A DNA stretch of 64,000 bases, taken from the NCBI RefSeq assembly GCF_002008345.1, contig NZ_MRAE01000007.1, forward strand, positions 1 to 64,000, in the 5' to 3' direction. The notes below the pieces were generated by a model. It worked only from the letters and a program-made list of their open reading frames with translations, made no database searches and was not told where the DNA came from. The translations under genes and the position numbers were made by a program. How positions within the stretch are numbered: the stretch's first letter is position 1; every line of letters begins with the position of its first letter. This stretch comes from Clostridium tepidum. Lineage in GTDB: Bacteria; Bacillota; Clostridia; Clostridiales; Clostridiaceae. Of this stretch, positions 35,000 through 45,199 are shown in pieces.

Positions 35000-36319
35000 A
35001 TGTTAGAAAAAAAATATGGGCTTTGGACAACAATTTCCATGGTTATTGGTATAGTGATTGGCTCAGGTGTATTTTTTAAAGCTGATAATATACTTATAAC
35101 TTCAGGTGGAAATGTTAAAGTAGCATTACTTGCATGGTTAGTGGGAGCAATGTCTATGATTTTTGGTTCCTTAGTCTTTGCAGAATGTGCCAACAGATTT
35201 GAAAAATCTAATGGAATAGTTGATTATGCAGAAGGAATGATTTCTGAAAAATTTGCTTATTTAATAGGATGGTTTAATGGAATTATTTATTATCCCGCAA
35301 TAGCTGCAGTACTAGCTTGGGCATCAGGTAACTATACTGCTATTTTATTTAATAAAGATGGTAATTTTGTATGGATTATGGCTTTAATATACATGATAGG
35401 CATATATATTTTGAACTATCTTTCACCTATATTATCTGGTAAATTTCAAGTTGCTTCAACAGCAATAAAACTAATTCCTTTGATGATTATAGCTATAATT
35501 GGTATATTACAAGGACTTAATAGCAGAATATTGGTTGATAATTTTTCTATAACTTCTACTATAAATGATAATGGAAGTGGTTTCGCAGCAGCTGTATTAG
35601 GAGCAGCATTTGCATATGAAGGTTGGATTATTGCAACAACAATTAATGGTGAAATTAAAGATGCTAAAAAAACTCTTCCTAAAGCTCTTGTATTTGGCTC
35701 ATTAGCAATAGTTATTATATATATTTTATATTTCCTTGGTATTGTAGGAATGATGCCTACTGAAACTATTATGAAACAAGGAGACAACACTGTAAACATG
35801 GCAGCTAGAACTGTATTTGGAAATTTTGGAGCATCTATCCTTACAGTATTTATAATAGTATCTTGTTTAGGTACTCTTAATGGTCTTATACTTGGAGGCT
35901 CTCGTTCTTTTTATTCTTTAGCCATACGTAATCAAGGGGTTAAACCAGAAATTTTTTCTAAATTAAATAGTAAAACTAATATACCTACTAATTCTACTAT
36001 AGCAAATTTTGTTTTAGTTTGTATTTATTTATTAATTTGGTTTATGAATTTTAAAGGACTATTTCCTAATAAAATATTTATAGATATTTCAGAATTACCA
36101 ATAGCTTTAATATATGGTATTTATATTGTTATCTATATTGCTTATATGTTAAAAATGAAGGATTTATCCTGTGTAAAAAGATTTATTATTCCATTTTTTG
36201 CTCTTTCAGGAGCTTTAATAATCGTATACGGCGGACTTTCAAAACCTTCTGTAATAATTGATTTAGGTATTTCTGTTTTTGTATTTATTTCTGGATTACT
36301 ATTTTATAATAAAAAATAA
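35000..36319 (+). CDS. APC-family amino-acid permease
   Basis: This 439-aa protein has twelve membrane segments. The N-terminal 'WTTISMVIGIVIGSGVFFKADNIL' contains the unwound GSG helix-1 motif of amino acid-polyamine-organocation transporters. 'AFAYEGWIIATTINGEIKDAKKTLPKAL' is the conserved helix-6/loop region of LAT/cationic-type members. 'GGAGAGG' lies before the ATG. It faces the had module in convergent orientation, which suggests uptake of an amino acid used there. The substrate is not readable from sequence. Confidence 0.92.
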   Translation: MLEKKYGLWTTISMVIGIVIGSGVFFKADNILITSGGNVKVALLAWLVGAMSMIFGSLVFAECANRFEKSNGIVDYAEGMISEKFAYLIGWFNGIIYYPAIAAVLAWASGNYTAILFNKDGNFVWIMALIYMIGIYILNYLSPILSGKFQVASTAIKLIPLMIIAIIGILQGLNSRILVDNFSITSTINDNGSGFAAAVLGAAFAYEGWIIATTINGEIKDAKKTLPKALVFGSLAIVIIYILYFLGIVGMMPTETIMKQGDNTVNMAARTVFGNFGASILTVFIIVSCLGTLNGLILGGSRSFYSLAIRNQGVKPEIFSKLNSKTNIPTNSTIANFVLVCIYLLIWFMNFKGLFPNKIFIDISELPIALIYGIYIVIYIAYMLKMKDLSCVKRFIIPFFALSGALIIVYGGLSKPSVIIDLGISVFVFISGLLFYNKK

Positions 36320-36481
36320 ATTTCATTTATAAAAAAATTTCTATTTTATTTTATAAAATAAAATTTAAAGTTAAAAAAACTTGTGTAAAATATAAAGAAT
36401 ATGTCTAAAGATAAAAATAGATTTAATTTTAATACAGTAAATATAAATAATACATATAATAAGCATTTGAATGAGTTTTAG

Positions 36482-36511
36482 AAATTCTTAATTTGGTATA
36501 ATTAAGAATTT
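36482..36511 (+). terminator. terminator of the permease gene
   Basis: AAATTCTTAAT and ATTAAGAATTT arms with a TTGGTATA loop are followed by a T run. A second small hairpin (TTTCTCA/TGAGAAA, 36518-36538) and a CACTCCCCTCTGACGGG stretch follow. The remaining bases to 36664 hold no gene. Confidence 0.8.
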
Positions 36512-36664
36512 TTGTAATTTCTCACAAGACATGAGAAACGCTAGTAAATATAGCACTCCCCTCTGACGGGTAGAAATTTTTTAATAAAGTCAAATTTAGA
36601 ATTTCTTGAGCTTTATTAATTGCTTATGAATGTATTATTTATATTTACAGTTTAAAAATTAAAT

Positions 36665-37435
36665 CTATTTTGTTTCCTCAAAGGCATATCTAGCTGCACC
36701 TAATGCTCCAGTTAATTGTGCTAGCTTTGGAACCCTTATATTATGACCTAGTTCCCTTTCCATAGCTTTAACTATTCCTTTATTTTTAGCTACACCACCT
36801 ACCATAACTACTTCATCTTCAATACCTACTCTCATAGCAAGGGTTGATACACGTCTTACTACAGAAGTATGGATTCCTGCTACTATATCTTCTTTTTTAG
36901 CATTTGCTGATAGATGAGAAATCACCTCTGATTCAGCAAACACAGTACAGGTACTGCTAATTGAAACTTCATTAGTGGATTTTTCTGATATTTCTCCTAA
37001 TTTAGAAACATCTGTTTCAAGCACTCCTGCCATAACATCTAAAAATCTACCTGTACCAGCCGCACATTTGTCATTCATGATAAAATTCATAAGCTTCCCC
37101 TTATCATTTAATTTCATAGCCTTAGCATCTTGTCCTCCAATATCTATTATAGTTCTTGCACCTGGTATCAAAAATGCTACTCCTTTAGCATGGCAGCTTA
37201 GTTCACTAATTTGCTTATCTGCTTTATACTGCATTCTTCCATAACCTGTAACTACAGTTTTTTCTATGTCCTTTTCTGTTAGATTGGATTTTTCTTTTAA
37301 TTCTTTTATTAGTTTTAGAGGTCCACTAGTTCCAGTTCCAACAGGTACTAAAACACTAGCAACTATTTCCTTTCCATCTTTCATAATAACACCTTTAGAA
37401 GTAGTAGATCCTATGTCTAATCCCATTGTATACAT
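36665..37435 (-). CDS. hadI: 2-hydroxyacyl-CoA dehydratase activator HadI (ATP-dependent, [4Fe-4S])
   Basis: This 256-aa ASKHA ATPase injects the starting electron into the HadBC dehydratase. Nucleotide-binding motifs are '[14 protein letters not shown]', '[12 protein letters not shown]' and '[14 protein letters not shown]'. Cys124 ('[11 protein letters not shown]') and Cys163 ('[12 protein letters not shown]') are the two Cys per monomer that hold the bridging [4Fe-4S] of the homodimer. In C. difficile the activator gene lies between hadA and hadB; here it is the last gene, after the transporter. No other stand-alone activator is in the cluster, so it should serve HadBC. Confidence 0.94.
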   Translation of the reverse strand: MYTMGLDIGSTTSKGVIMKDGKEIVASVLVPVGTGTSGPLKLIKELKEKSNLTEKDIEKTVVTGYGRMQYKADKQISELSCHAKGVAFLIPGARTIIDIGGQDAKAMKLNDKGKLMNFIMNDKCAAGTGRFLDVMAGVLETDVSKLGEISEKSTNEVSISSTCTVFAESEVISHLSANAKKEDIVAGIHTSVVRRVSTLAMRVGIEDEVVMVGGVAKNKGIVKAMERELGHNIRVPKLAQLTGALGAARYAFEETK

Positions 37436-37513
37436 ATGTGTATCCCCCTTTTTAAAAATATTTTAGTATAGTAATTGTTATTCCAACTATAAATTTGATA
37501 TACCATATTTTTC

Positions 37514-39043
37514 TTATTTTGATATATCATCATCTTTGTTTTCTTCTAATTTATTGTCTTTATCTTTATTTACTGCATTGTCTTCTTCTTTTACCACGTC
37601 CTCTTCATCTTTTGATATGCTATTTTTATCTTCATTAGATACATTATCTTCCTTTTCATTTAATTCATCATCCTCTTTTTTTAACATATCCTCATGATTT
37701 TCTTCTAATTCATCCTCTTTTTGGTCACTTAATGTATCATTTTCTTTATCATTTAATGTATTGTCTTCTTCTTTTATCACATCACCTTTATCTTCGGTGG
37801 ATATATCATTTTGTTCTTCTTGTTCTTCATCTAACTTACCCTTCTTTTCTTTTAACACATTATCTTTCTCTTCTTGTAATTCATTATCCTCATTTAGATT
37901 GGATATATTTTTTTCTTTTAATATGTTTTCTTGCTCTTTTTTAAATTTATTGTTTTTTATTTTCCCTACTACTATACATGGTATAACTACAGCAAATATA
38001 CCAATTACACCTACATATCCATAACCTACAACAACTATTTTAGTTAAGCCGAATAATGAAATTGCCATAGATAATACCATACAGATAAGAGAAATTAGGC
38101 CTCTTCTCTTTTTAATATCTAGAGGTTTTTCGAAAACATTTTCAAATCTAGTTACTGCTCCAAATACACATCCTATACCTGTGGACACAAAAGCTAAAAA
38201 TAATACTGCTGAATAAGCAAATAATAAAAAATTACTATTAAATTGTCTACATATATATAAAATTGGAATAGTTTCTTTTTCTGCTCCTGGCATCCATGCT
38301 AATAGCATTACACAGGATAATGTAATCATTACACCATTTAAAATAATTCCTAAAAGCATTGATTTATTAATAGCTTTATCAGATTTTAAAGTATCGCTAG
38401 CACTTAGCACAATAGCAACAACAAAGGCCTGATATCCCGCATATCTAAGTCCACTATATAAAATTGTCTCAAAGGATGCAGATGAATATTTTGTAGAAAC
38501 AAGATGTGATAAATTAGTTGAATTACTAGATATACCTATAATTACTATGATTGTTAAAAATATTAATATTAGAACAGTTATAATAGTTGAAGCCTTTCTT
38601 ATTAAATCTGATCCATATATAGTTAATATATAAAAAATTCCACCTGTAATTAATACTCCTATTAAATAATTGACTCCATAATTCTCCATCAAAGAAGCTG
38701 AACCTGCTATTGATCCTCCTGTACCTAGTAAAACTATCATTAAATATCCTATTTCAAAAATAACAGAAAATACTTTATCATAAGGTTCATACATTTTTTT
38801 GGACCAACTTTTATAATCATAAGTTCCATAATTCTTTGCTAAAACTAATGATTCCTTATAAGTTAAACCTATAATAATAACTACTACTGCAGGCAACCAT
38901 ATAGAATGCCAACCATACTTAACAAAAAAATTCATAGTTTGATTACCTGTTGCAAATCCTCCCCCTACGTGAGCTCCAAACCATACTGCTGCTACTTGAA
39001 AAGCAGTTAAAAACCCTATCTTAGATTTTGAATTTTCACCCAT
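37514..39043 (-). CDS. YkvI-like membrane transporter with long acidic cytoplasmic tail
   Basis: I start at ATG 39043 (509 aa), where 'GGGGGAGG' lies five bases upstream; the 17 codons before it overlap that site. Residues 1-~360 form about ten membrane segments of the YkvI family, beginning 'FQVAAVWFGAHVGGGFATG'. From about residue 365 to the end, roughly 145 residues are low-complexity, Glu/Asp/Lys/Asn-rich, with phrases like 'KEEDN' and 'NDKEND' and no hydrophobic stretch. Such tails are absent from the usual family members I know. Its place inside the had operon suggests it imports the substrate or exports the fermentation acid. Confidence 0.82.
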   Translation of the reverse strand: MGENSKSKIGFLTAFQVAAVWFGAHVGGGFATGNQTMNFFVKYGWHSIWLPAVVVIIIGLTYKESLVLAKNYGTYDYKSWSKKMYEPYDKVFSVIFEIGYLMIVLLGTGGSIAGSASLMENYGVNYLIGVLITGGIFYILTIYGSDLIRKASTIITVLILIFLTIIVIIGISSNSTNLSHLVSTKYSSASFETILYSGLRYAGYQAFVVAIVLSASDTLKSDKAINKSMLLGIILNGVMITLSCVMLLAWMPGAEKETIPILYICRQFNSNFLLFAYSAVLFLAFVSTGIGCVFGAVTRFENVFEKPLDIKKRRGLISLICMVLSMAISLFGLTKIVVVGYGYVGVIGIFAVVIPCIVVGKIKNNKFKKEQENILKEKNISNLNEDNELQEEKDNVLKEKKGKLDEEQEEQNDISTEDKGDVIKEEDNTLNDKENDTLSDQKEDELEENHEDMLKKEDDELNEKEDNVSNEDKNSISKDEEDVVKEEDNAVNKDKDNKLEENKDDDISK

Positions 39044-39208
39044 ATTATCCTCCCCCATATATATTAGTTGGGTATATTTTTTATATTTTGTCATGATTTC
39101 TCTTTATAATAACCTCCCTAATTCTAATAAATTCATATCAGAACAGGGAGGTCTATGATAAAAATACTATAAAAAATAATATTGAATACTTAATTTTATA
39201 AGATAATT

Positions 39209-40258
39209 TTAAACTATTTTACTTTCTTCAAATAACTCATTTATACGATTGTCATCATCTAATAATTCTAATAGCTTAGGTACCACATCATATAAATCTC
39301 CTACTATTCCGTAGTCTGCTACCTCAAATATTGGAGCTGATTCATTTTTATTTATAGCAATTATAATGTCTGATTCCTGCATACCAGCTAAGTGTTGTAT
39401 AGCTCCTGAAATACCACAAGCTATATAAACTGTTGGTTTTACAGTTGTTCCTGTCTGTCCTACTTGATGTGAACTATCAATCCAACCAGCATCTACAGCT
39501 GCACGAGAAGCTCCAACTACACCACCTAATTTATCTGCTAATTGTTTTAATAATTTAAATCCCTCAGGATTTCCAAGACCAAGTCCACCAGATACAATAA
39601 ACTTTGCATCTGTTAAAGATACCAATTCTTTTTTAGATTTAACTATTTCTATAACTTCTGTTCTTATGTCATTTTTAGATAAATTGGTCTCTAATTTTAT
39701 AATTTCGCCTTTTCTATTTTTATCTCTTACAGCTTTTTCCATAACTCCTGGTCTTACTGTAGACATTTGTGGCCTATTATTAGGGCATATGATTGTAGCC
39801 ATTATATTTCCACCAAAAGCTGGACGGGTTTGTTTTAGTTTTTTGTCCTCTGGATCAACTTCTAACTTAGTACAATCAGCTGTTAACCCAGTATCTAAAT
39901 TTGATGCTATTCTAGGAGCTAAATCTCTTCCGATATGTGTCGCCCCAATTAATACAATTTCTGGTTTAATATTATTTATTGCATCTACTATAACCTTTGA
40001 ATATCCATCAGTAGTATATTTTTCTAATAATGGATTGTTTACATAATAAACTTTGTCTGCTCCAAACTGTATTAATTCATCTGCCAAATGGTCAACATTG
40101 TGTCCAAGCAATATTGCGCATAATTCTACTCCAATATCATTAGCTATTTTTCTGCCTTCTCCTAATAACTCTATAACTACAGGAGTTATTTTCCCTTGTC
40201 TTTGTTCTGCAATTACCCAGACATTTTTATAACTACTTAAATCTTTTTTTATATCCAT
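39209..40258 (-). CDS. etfA: electron transfer flavoprotein alpha subunit
   Basis: This 349-aa protein has the FAD-binding C-terminal domain clearly visible ('[40 protein letters not shown]', '[29 protein letters not shown]'). An N-terminal adenine-nucleotide-like fold precedes it. It pairs with EtfB, 18 bp upstream, to pass electrons to or from the acyl-CoA dehydrogenase AcdB. In Bcd-EtfAB-type clusters this complex bifurcates NADH electrons to ferredoxin while reducing the enoyl-CoA; whether AcdB here does so is inferred from homologous clusters. Confidence 0.95.
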   Translation of the reverse strand: MDIKKDLSSYKNVWVIAEQRQGKITPVVIELLGEGRKIANDIGVELCAILLGHNVDHLADELIQFGADKVYYVNNPLLEKYTTDGYSKVIVDAINNIKPEIVLIGATHIGRDLAPRIASNLDTGLTADCTKLEVDPEDKKLKQTRPAFGGNIMATIICPNNRPQMSTVRPGVMEKAVRDKNRKGEIIKLETNLSKNDIRTEVIEIVKSKKELVSLTDAKFIVSGGLGLGNPEGFKLLKQLADKLGGVVGASRAAVDAGWIDSSHQVGQTGTTVKPTVYIACGISGAIQHLAGMQESDIIIAINKNESAPIFEVADYGIVGDLYDVVPKLLELLDDDNRINELFEESKIV

Positions 40259-40276
40259 ATTACCCTCCGATCATTT

Positions 40277-41062
40277 TTATATAATATGCTTTTGTTTCAA
40301 ACTTACAACTAATTTTTCAACCATTTCTTGTACTGATCCTTCTAACATTACACCTTTACCTTTAGGTTCTGGAGTAAAGGATCTAAATACTTTAGTTGGA
40401 GAAGCCTTAAGACCTACTCCTTCAGGTTCTATATCTAAATCATTAATAGTTAAAATTTTTATTTCTTTTTCATAAGCTTCAAATATTTTGTCAACAGCCA
40501 TATATCTAGGCTCGTTAAGTGAACTTACAGCAGTTAGTAGAACTGGTTTTTTAACTTTAATTATTTCATATCCGTCCTCTAGTTGTCTTTGTACTGTTAT
40601 TTCGTCTCCTTCTAATTTAAAATCCTCTACATAAGTAACCTGTGGAATTCCTAATTTTTCTGAAATTTGTGGCCCAACCTGTGCTGTATCTCCATCTATA
40701 GCTTGTCTTCCTGCGAATATAATATCGTAATTCCCAATTTTTTTAATTGCTGATGCAATAACCTTTGAAGTAGCCCAAGTATCAGAACCTGCAAAGGCTC
40801 TATCACTTACTAAATAAGCTTCATCTGCCCCCATTGCAAGACATTCTCTTAACATAACCTCTGCTTGTGGTGGTCCCATTGAAACCACTGATACAGTTAC
40901 ATTTTCATATTTATCTTTTATTCTCAAAGCTTCTTCAAGCGCATTTGCATCATCTGGATTTAATATACTTGGAACACCTTCTCTTATTAATGTTCCTGTT
41001 TTAGGATCTATCTTTACTTCTGTTGTATCTGGAACTTGCTTAACGCATACTACTATCCTCAA
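40277..41062 (-). CDS. etfB: electron transfer flavoprotein beta subunit
   Basis: I take TTG 41062 as start (261 aa, 'MRIVVCVKQVPDTTEVK') because GGAGGG lies seven bases before it and this is where EtfB proteins normally begin; the earlier TTG lies inside the ribosome site. 'DANALEEALRIKDKYENVTVSVVSMGP' and 'FAGRQAIDGDTAQVGPQISEKLGIPQ' are family motifs around the nucleotide and flavin sites. It lies between acdB and etfA and forms the heterodimer with EtfA. Confidence 0.95.
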   Translation of the reverse strand: MRIVVCVKQVPDTTEVKIDPKTGTLIREGVPSILNPDDANALEEALRIKDKYENVTVSVVSMGPPQAEVMLRECLAMGADEAYLVSDRAFAGSDTWATSKVIASAIKKIGNYDIIFAGRQAIDGDTAQVGPQISEKLGIPQVTYVEDFKLEGDEITVQRQLEDGYEIIKVKKPVLLTAVSSLNEPRYMAVDKIFEAYEKEIKILTINDLDIEPEGVGLKASPTKVFRSFTPEPKGKGVMLEGSVQEMVEKLVVSLKQKHII

Positions 41063-41099
41063 ATTCTTACCCTCCAATTTTGTTTATTTCTCAATATAT

Positions 41100-42233
41100 C
41101 TATTTAAGAGCTTTTGCAGCAATAACCATTTGCTGAACTTGAGATGTACCTTCATATATAGATGTAATTCTAGCATCTCTATACATTCTTTCTATTGGAT
41201 AATCCTTCATAAATCCATATCCACCATGTAATTGTAATGCTTTATATGCTACTTCATTAGCAATTTCTGCTGCATAGTATTTAGCCATTGCTGATTCGAC
41301 CCCTGGATTTATACCATTATCTTTTTTCTCTGCAGCATCATATACAAGCCATCTTGCAGCCTGAACTTTTGTTTTCATATCTGCAATAGTAAATTGAGTA
41401 TTTTGGAATCTGGCTAAAGGTTTACCAAATTGAACTCTTTCTTTAACATATTTTACAGCTTCATCTAAAGCACCTTGAGCTATTCCAAGAGCTTGAGCTG
41501 CTACTCCGATTCTGCCCACATCAAGAGTATTTAATGCAATTTTAAAACCTTTTCCTTCTTTTCCAATAAGATTTTCTTTAGGAACTTTTACATTTTCAAA
41601 TATTAAGTCCGCTGTTTCAGTTCCTCTAATGCCCATTTTATTTTCATGAGCTCCTACTGAAAATCCGTCCCATTTTCTCTCAACTATAAAAGCTGAAATT
41701 CCTCTTGATCCTTTACCCTTTTCTGTCATAGCTGTTACTATCGCAAAATCACAAATAGGTGCATTTGTAATAAATGTTTTTCTTCCATTTAAAATATAAT
41801 GATCTCCTTCTAAAACTGCTGTAGTTTGACCAGCACCAGCGTCAGATCCTGCTCCTGGCTCTGTAAGTCCAAAAGATCCAATATATTCTCCTGTAGCAAG
41901 AGGTTTTAAATATTTTTGTTTTTGCTCTTCTGTTCCAAAATTAAGTAAAGGTAATGCTACTAATGATGCCCCTGCTGTTATAAAAGTTCCAGTAGATGCA
42001 CAACGTTTACTGATTTCCTCCATTATTATGCAATATGAAATATAATCTGCTCCAGCTCCGCCATATTCCTTAGGTATTACAGGACTTATAAATTTATATT
42101 TTGCAAGTTTTTTAAGTAACTCTTTAGGTAACTTTCCTTCAGTATCAACTTGTTCTGGAATATCTTTTAACTCTCTATCTACAAAATCCCTTACGGATTT
42201 TCTTAAAAGTTCATGCTCTTTTTTAAATAACAT
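41100..42233 (-). CDS. acdB: acyl-CoA dehydrogenase of the isocaproate pathway
   Basis: This 377-aa flavoenzyme works in the reductive direction, 2-isocaprenoyl-CoA to isocaproyl-CoA. Signatures are 'GSFGLTEPGAGSDAG' (acyl-CoA dehydrogenase signature 1), 'RVQFGKPLARFQNTQFTIADM' and 'LQLHGGYGFMKDYPIERMYRDARITSIYEGTSQVQ' (signature 2, with the catalytic Glu in 'IYEGTS'). The neighbours etfB and etfA supply its electron partner. The gap of 529 bp to hadC upstream holds tandem repeats and a hairpin, so it may have its own promoter or attenuator. Confidence 0.94.
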   Translation of the reverse strand: MLFKKEHELLRKSVRDFVDRELKDIPEQVDTEGKLPKELLKKLAKYKFISPVIPKEYGGAGADYISYCIIMEEISKRCASTGTFITAGASLVALPLLNFGTEEQKQKYLKPLATGEYIGSFGLTEPGAGSDAGAGQTTAVLEGDHYILNGRKTFITNAPICDFAIVTAMTEKGKGSRGISAFIVERKWDGFSVGAHENKMGIRGTETADLIFENVKVPKENLIGKEGKGFKIALNTLDVGRIGVAAQALGIAQGALDEAVKYVKERVQFGKPLARFQNTQFTIADMKTKVQAARWLVYDAAEKKDNGINPGVESAMAKYYAAEIANEVAYKALQLHGGYGFMKDYPIERMYRDARITSIYEGTSQVQQMVIAAKALK

Positions 42234-42332
42234 ACTTGCCTCCTTTTAAATTTGCTCCTCTAGTAAAGTTCATAAGTTTTTCTTCCAGTAGGGCCATAAA
42301 CAAATAAATACACTTATTTTAATAAAGCATTA

Positions 42333-42421
42333 AATAACTTTGCTAGTAAAAATAGCTTTATTATTGAAAATAACTTTACTACCAAAATAGCCTTACTACT
42401 AAAAATAATTTCACTACTAAC
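42333..42421. repeat. five tandem 18-bp repeats upstream of acdB
   Basis: Five degenerate units of about 18 bp, consensus AATAACTTTACTACTAAA, follow one another without gaps in the hadC-acdB intergenic region. One unit has an extra base. They could be a minisatellite, a multi-site operator or an RNA spacer. The rest of 42234-42762 has no gene. Confidence 0.75.
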
Positions 42422-42635
42422 CCTCTATTAATAATTAGTGTAAAAATAATATTAAATTTTTTAAAACTTATGAGTTTATAGAGGAAATTTATTTATTTTT
42501 ATACAAAACTTCTTTTATCTTATAATCTATAATCATACTTATCATAGAATTCTCATTATATTTAAACAAACATTTATTTATAACTTCATCTTTGCTTATC
42601 ATTTAAAGTATGAATAAAATCCTATTTAGATAGTT

Positions 42636-42683
42636 ATTTCTCAGGCTCTAGCGGGAGTAAAAACTCCCCATAAGCCTAGAAAT
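42636..42683. repeat. hairpin with GGGAGTAAAAACTCCC core
   Basis: Outer arms ATTTCTcAGGCT and AAGCCTaGAAAT enclose GGGAGT-AAAA-ACTCCC. On the minus strand it lies 80 bp after the hadC stop. It shares the AGTAAAAACTCCC core with the hairpin between cutC and cutD (9121-9160). It may partly terminate or stabilise the hadABC message. Confidence 0.7.
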
Positions 42684-42762
42684 ATGTTTATTAATTTAAA
42701 TAAATAATTATTTTTTTAATCCTCATAAAAATTTTAAGTTCTAGCCTAATATAAAGTTATGT

Positions 42763-43890
42763 CTATAATATTTCTGAGAAAGTTTGAATTCTTGTTCTTA
42801 TTTGTTCAACACTCTTATTTTGTTGATCCACTTCTATCATAGTTGTAGGTATGCCTTCTTTTTCAATGTCCTTTTTAACAATTGGGTAGTCATATTCTTC
42901 TGGGTCACAGAATTTCATCATTGCAAATACTACACCATCTACACCTTTAGCTTTACCTTCCTTTGCAATAAGTGATCCTCTAAGTTTTTTAGGATCATAT
43001 GCTAAAGAACATCCCTCAATATTTGACCATTGTCTTGCCAATCTATCTAGCGCATTCTTTCCTTCTGGTACGTCTGTTCTAAATTGTCTACTTTCTTGAG
43101 CTAAATCATCTGCTACTATTCTTAATTTGTTTTCTTCAAAAACATCAAGTATTTCTTTTGAGTCTAAAAGTATTCCAGTAACTAATACCTTTTTGCCATC
43201 ATATTTTTCCTCTGGTAAAATATTCAATAACTCATTTAATTCTTTTACTATTTTTGTATGTTCATCTTTTCTCATAAAGAATCCACTTTTTATAACAAGA
43301 TTTCTTTGGTAGTTATTTATTGTATTAGGATGTTTTGCTGCTTCATCTACAAAAGTTCTCATTACTTTTCTATGTTCATTGTATATTTCTATACTATTTT
43401 GCAACTCTTCTTCAGTTATTTCTTTTCCTCTTATTTCCTCTATTTTGGATTTTACATGTTTATATTCTTCAACTAGATACTCTACACCAGCTTCTAATTT
43501 TCTATTTTGAGGATGAACTAATGCAATGTATGGAATATCTTTAATAGCAAACTTCCAATTTTGCCCCATACAGTTTAGTGTGTCACACATTCCTGGAATA
43601 ATAACAGCTGATAATCCCTCATATACCCCTTTTAAACCAAACTCCATACAAGATTGCATTATGGAGCAACAAAATGCTGGATAATATTGTTTAGCTAAAT
43701 TAACTTCAACATCGCCTCCCCAAATGCCTATTGGGAGCATATCTGCTGCGTATACTATTTCCTCTGGAGTATATACTGGGAAGCATCCTATTACTTTATT
43801 TCCTGTTCTTTCCTTATAATCTGAAACAACTTTTTTTGGGTTTTTAACCACTTCCTCTAATTTAGATAAAATATTCTTTATATTATCCAT
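42763..43890 (-). CDS. hadC: 2-hydroxyisocaproyl-CoA dehydratase small subunit HadC
   Basis: This 375-aa subunit of the radical dehydratase removes water from (R)-2-hydroxyacyl-CoA. '[25 protein letters not shown]', '[15 protein letters not shown]' and '[17 protein letters not shown]' carry the Cys ligands of its [4Fe-4S] cluster. '[22 protein letters not shown]' and '[18 protein letters not shown]' match HadC closely and end in '[11 protein letters not shown]'. Its ATG overlaps the hadB stop (TAATG). Substrate assignment to leucine-derived 2-hydroxyisocaproyl-CoA follows this similarity; a phenylalanine-type substrate is less likely. Confidence 0.94.
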   Translation of the reverse strand: MDNIKNILSKLEEVVKNPKKVVSDYKERTGNKVIGCFPVYTPEEIVYAADMLPIGIWGGDVEVNLAKQYYPAFCCSIMQSCMEFGLKGVYEGLSAVIIPGMCDTLNCMGQNWKFAIKDIPYIALVHPQNRKLEAGVEYLVEEYKHVKSKIEEIRGKEITEEELQNSIEIYNEHRKVMRTFVDEAAKHPNTINNYQRNLVIKSGFFMRKDEHTKIVKELNELLNILPEEKYDGKKVLVTGILLDSKEILDVFEENKLRIVADDLAQESRQFRTDVPEGKNALDRLARQWSNIEGCSLAYDPKKLRGSLIAKEGKAKGVDGVVFAMMKFCDPEEYDYPIVKKDIEKEGIPTTMIEVDQQNKSVEQIRTRIQTFSEIL

Positions 43891-45122
43891 TATTTGTTTC
43901 CTCCTTTCTTTCTTTCTTCCATAACCTCTACTAAACCTTGCAGTCTTGTTTCAAACTGAGCCTTACTAAAGTTTCTTGGGTCTGCTTGGTCTCCATCAAA
44001 ACCTGCATATGGTATGCCTGTTTCTTTAAAAACTTGTCTTTCCATTTCATATTGTATAAAGCTCATTAATTTACAGCTTCTATTCATATGATAGAATGCT
44101 CCATCACAATTTCCATCTATTAAAGAATTTATTCTATATTTACACATTGTTTCTAAATTAACATTGTTAAACATAGTACTATAAGCTTTAGCCATTCCAT
44201 CTAAATCGTTTACTTCATACTGCAAAGCCCAAGCATGAGGGTAAACGCTTCCAGTCATATTAACACCATAGCTTGCTAAAGTTCTCATCTTATAACCTAT
44301 ATATGGCCAACATGGAATTCCTTCCATCATAATTCTATATTTTTCTTCTCCTCTAAAAGTAGTTGTTTTATTTTTAATATTATCTTCTAATTCAGAGATT
44401 AATAATTTGAAAGCTTCTGTAGTTTCTTTTTTACCTCTATAACATACAATAACAGCCATATAAGTAAATAAGTCAAATCCATTCATTGGTGATGGGAATG
44501 CTCCTGATGGTAAACTCATAGAATATTTCCAAAGTCTGCCGTTCTCAGCTGAAATTCTCATAACCTCTTCAAACTTTTTAGGATCAAATTTCTTTCCAGA
44601 AATCTTTTCAAGTTGTTTTATAGCTTCTTCAAATTGCGCTTTAATATATTTAATTCTATTTTCTGTTACTTCATCTTCATTATTAAATGTAGTGTCAATC
44701 ATTATTAATGGTATATCTAATTCCTTTGCAATATTTTCGTACCATTTAATAACTTGATTACAAATATTATTACAGCAACATATAAAATCAGGCTTTGGCA
44801 TATTTAAATTTTTTGAGCCACCCTTTTCTAAAAGTCCAAAATTTGTTCTTGCGTATGCACATAAATCAATTGAATATCCAGCACTTTCTGCAGCTTCACA
44901 AAGAGATAATGATTCTTTTTTAGCTGCAACTCCTGCTGCTTGATTTTCTGGATATAATACATCTAAGTCAAAAGCTTCTACTAATTCCTGTGGGAATACA
45001 GAAGTTGACCAACCAACTGGTTTTCCTTCTTCTTTTGCCTTCCAAGCATCTCTATAAGATTTAGCTAATATATCATTAATCACTTTTGCTGCTTTCTTTT
45101 TGTCATCTTTTTTATCAGCCAT
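43890..45122 (-). CDS. hadB: 2-hydroxyisocaproyl-CoA dehydratase large subunit HadB
   Basis: This 410-aa alpha subunit binds substrate and a [4Fe-4S] cluster. '[33 protein letters not shown]', '[14 protein letters not shown]' and '[21 protein letters not shown]' contain the cluster and active-site segments. Long stretches ('[16 protein letters not shown]', '[22 protein letters not shown]') read as HadB of C. difficile. It stands between hadA (77 bp upstream) and hadC (overlapping). It needs the activator HadI, encoded at the other end of the operon. Confidence 0.95.
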   Translation of the reverse strand: MADKKDDKKKAAKVINDILAKSYRDAWKAKEEGKPVGWSTSVFPQELVEAFDLDVLYPENQAAGVAAKKESLSLCEAAESAGYSIDLCAYARTNFGLLEKGGSKNLNMPKPDFICCCNNICNQVIKWYENIAKELDIPLIMIDTTFNNEDEVTENRIKYIKAQFEEAIKQLEKISGKKFDPKKFEEVMRISAENGRLWKYSMSLPSGAFPSPMNGFDLFTYMAVIVCYRGKKETTEAFKLLISELEDNIKNKTTTFRGEEKYRIMMEGIPCWPYIGYKMRTLASYGVNMTGSVYPHAWALQYEVNDLDGMAKAYSTMFNNVNLETMCKYRINSLIDGNCDGAFYHMNRSCKLMSFIQYEMERQVFKETGIPYAGFDGDQADPRNFSKAQFETRLQGLVEVMEERKKGGNK

Positions 45123-45199
45123 TTATATTCCTCCCCTTTCTAAATCTAAGTTTTATACCCTCCATTTAAAAACTTACATTAATCTATTTTAGTCATATC

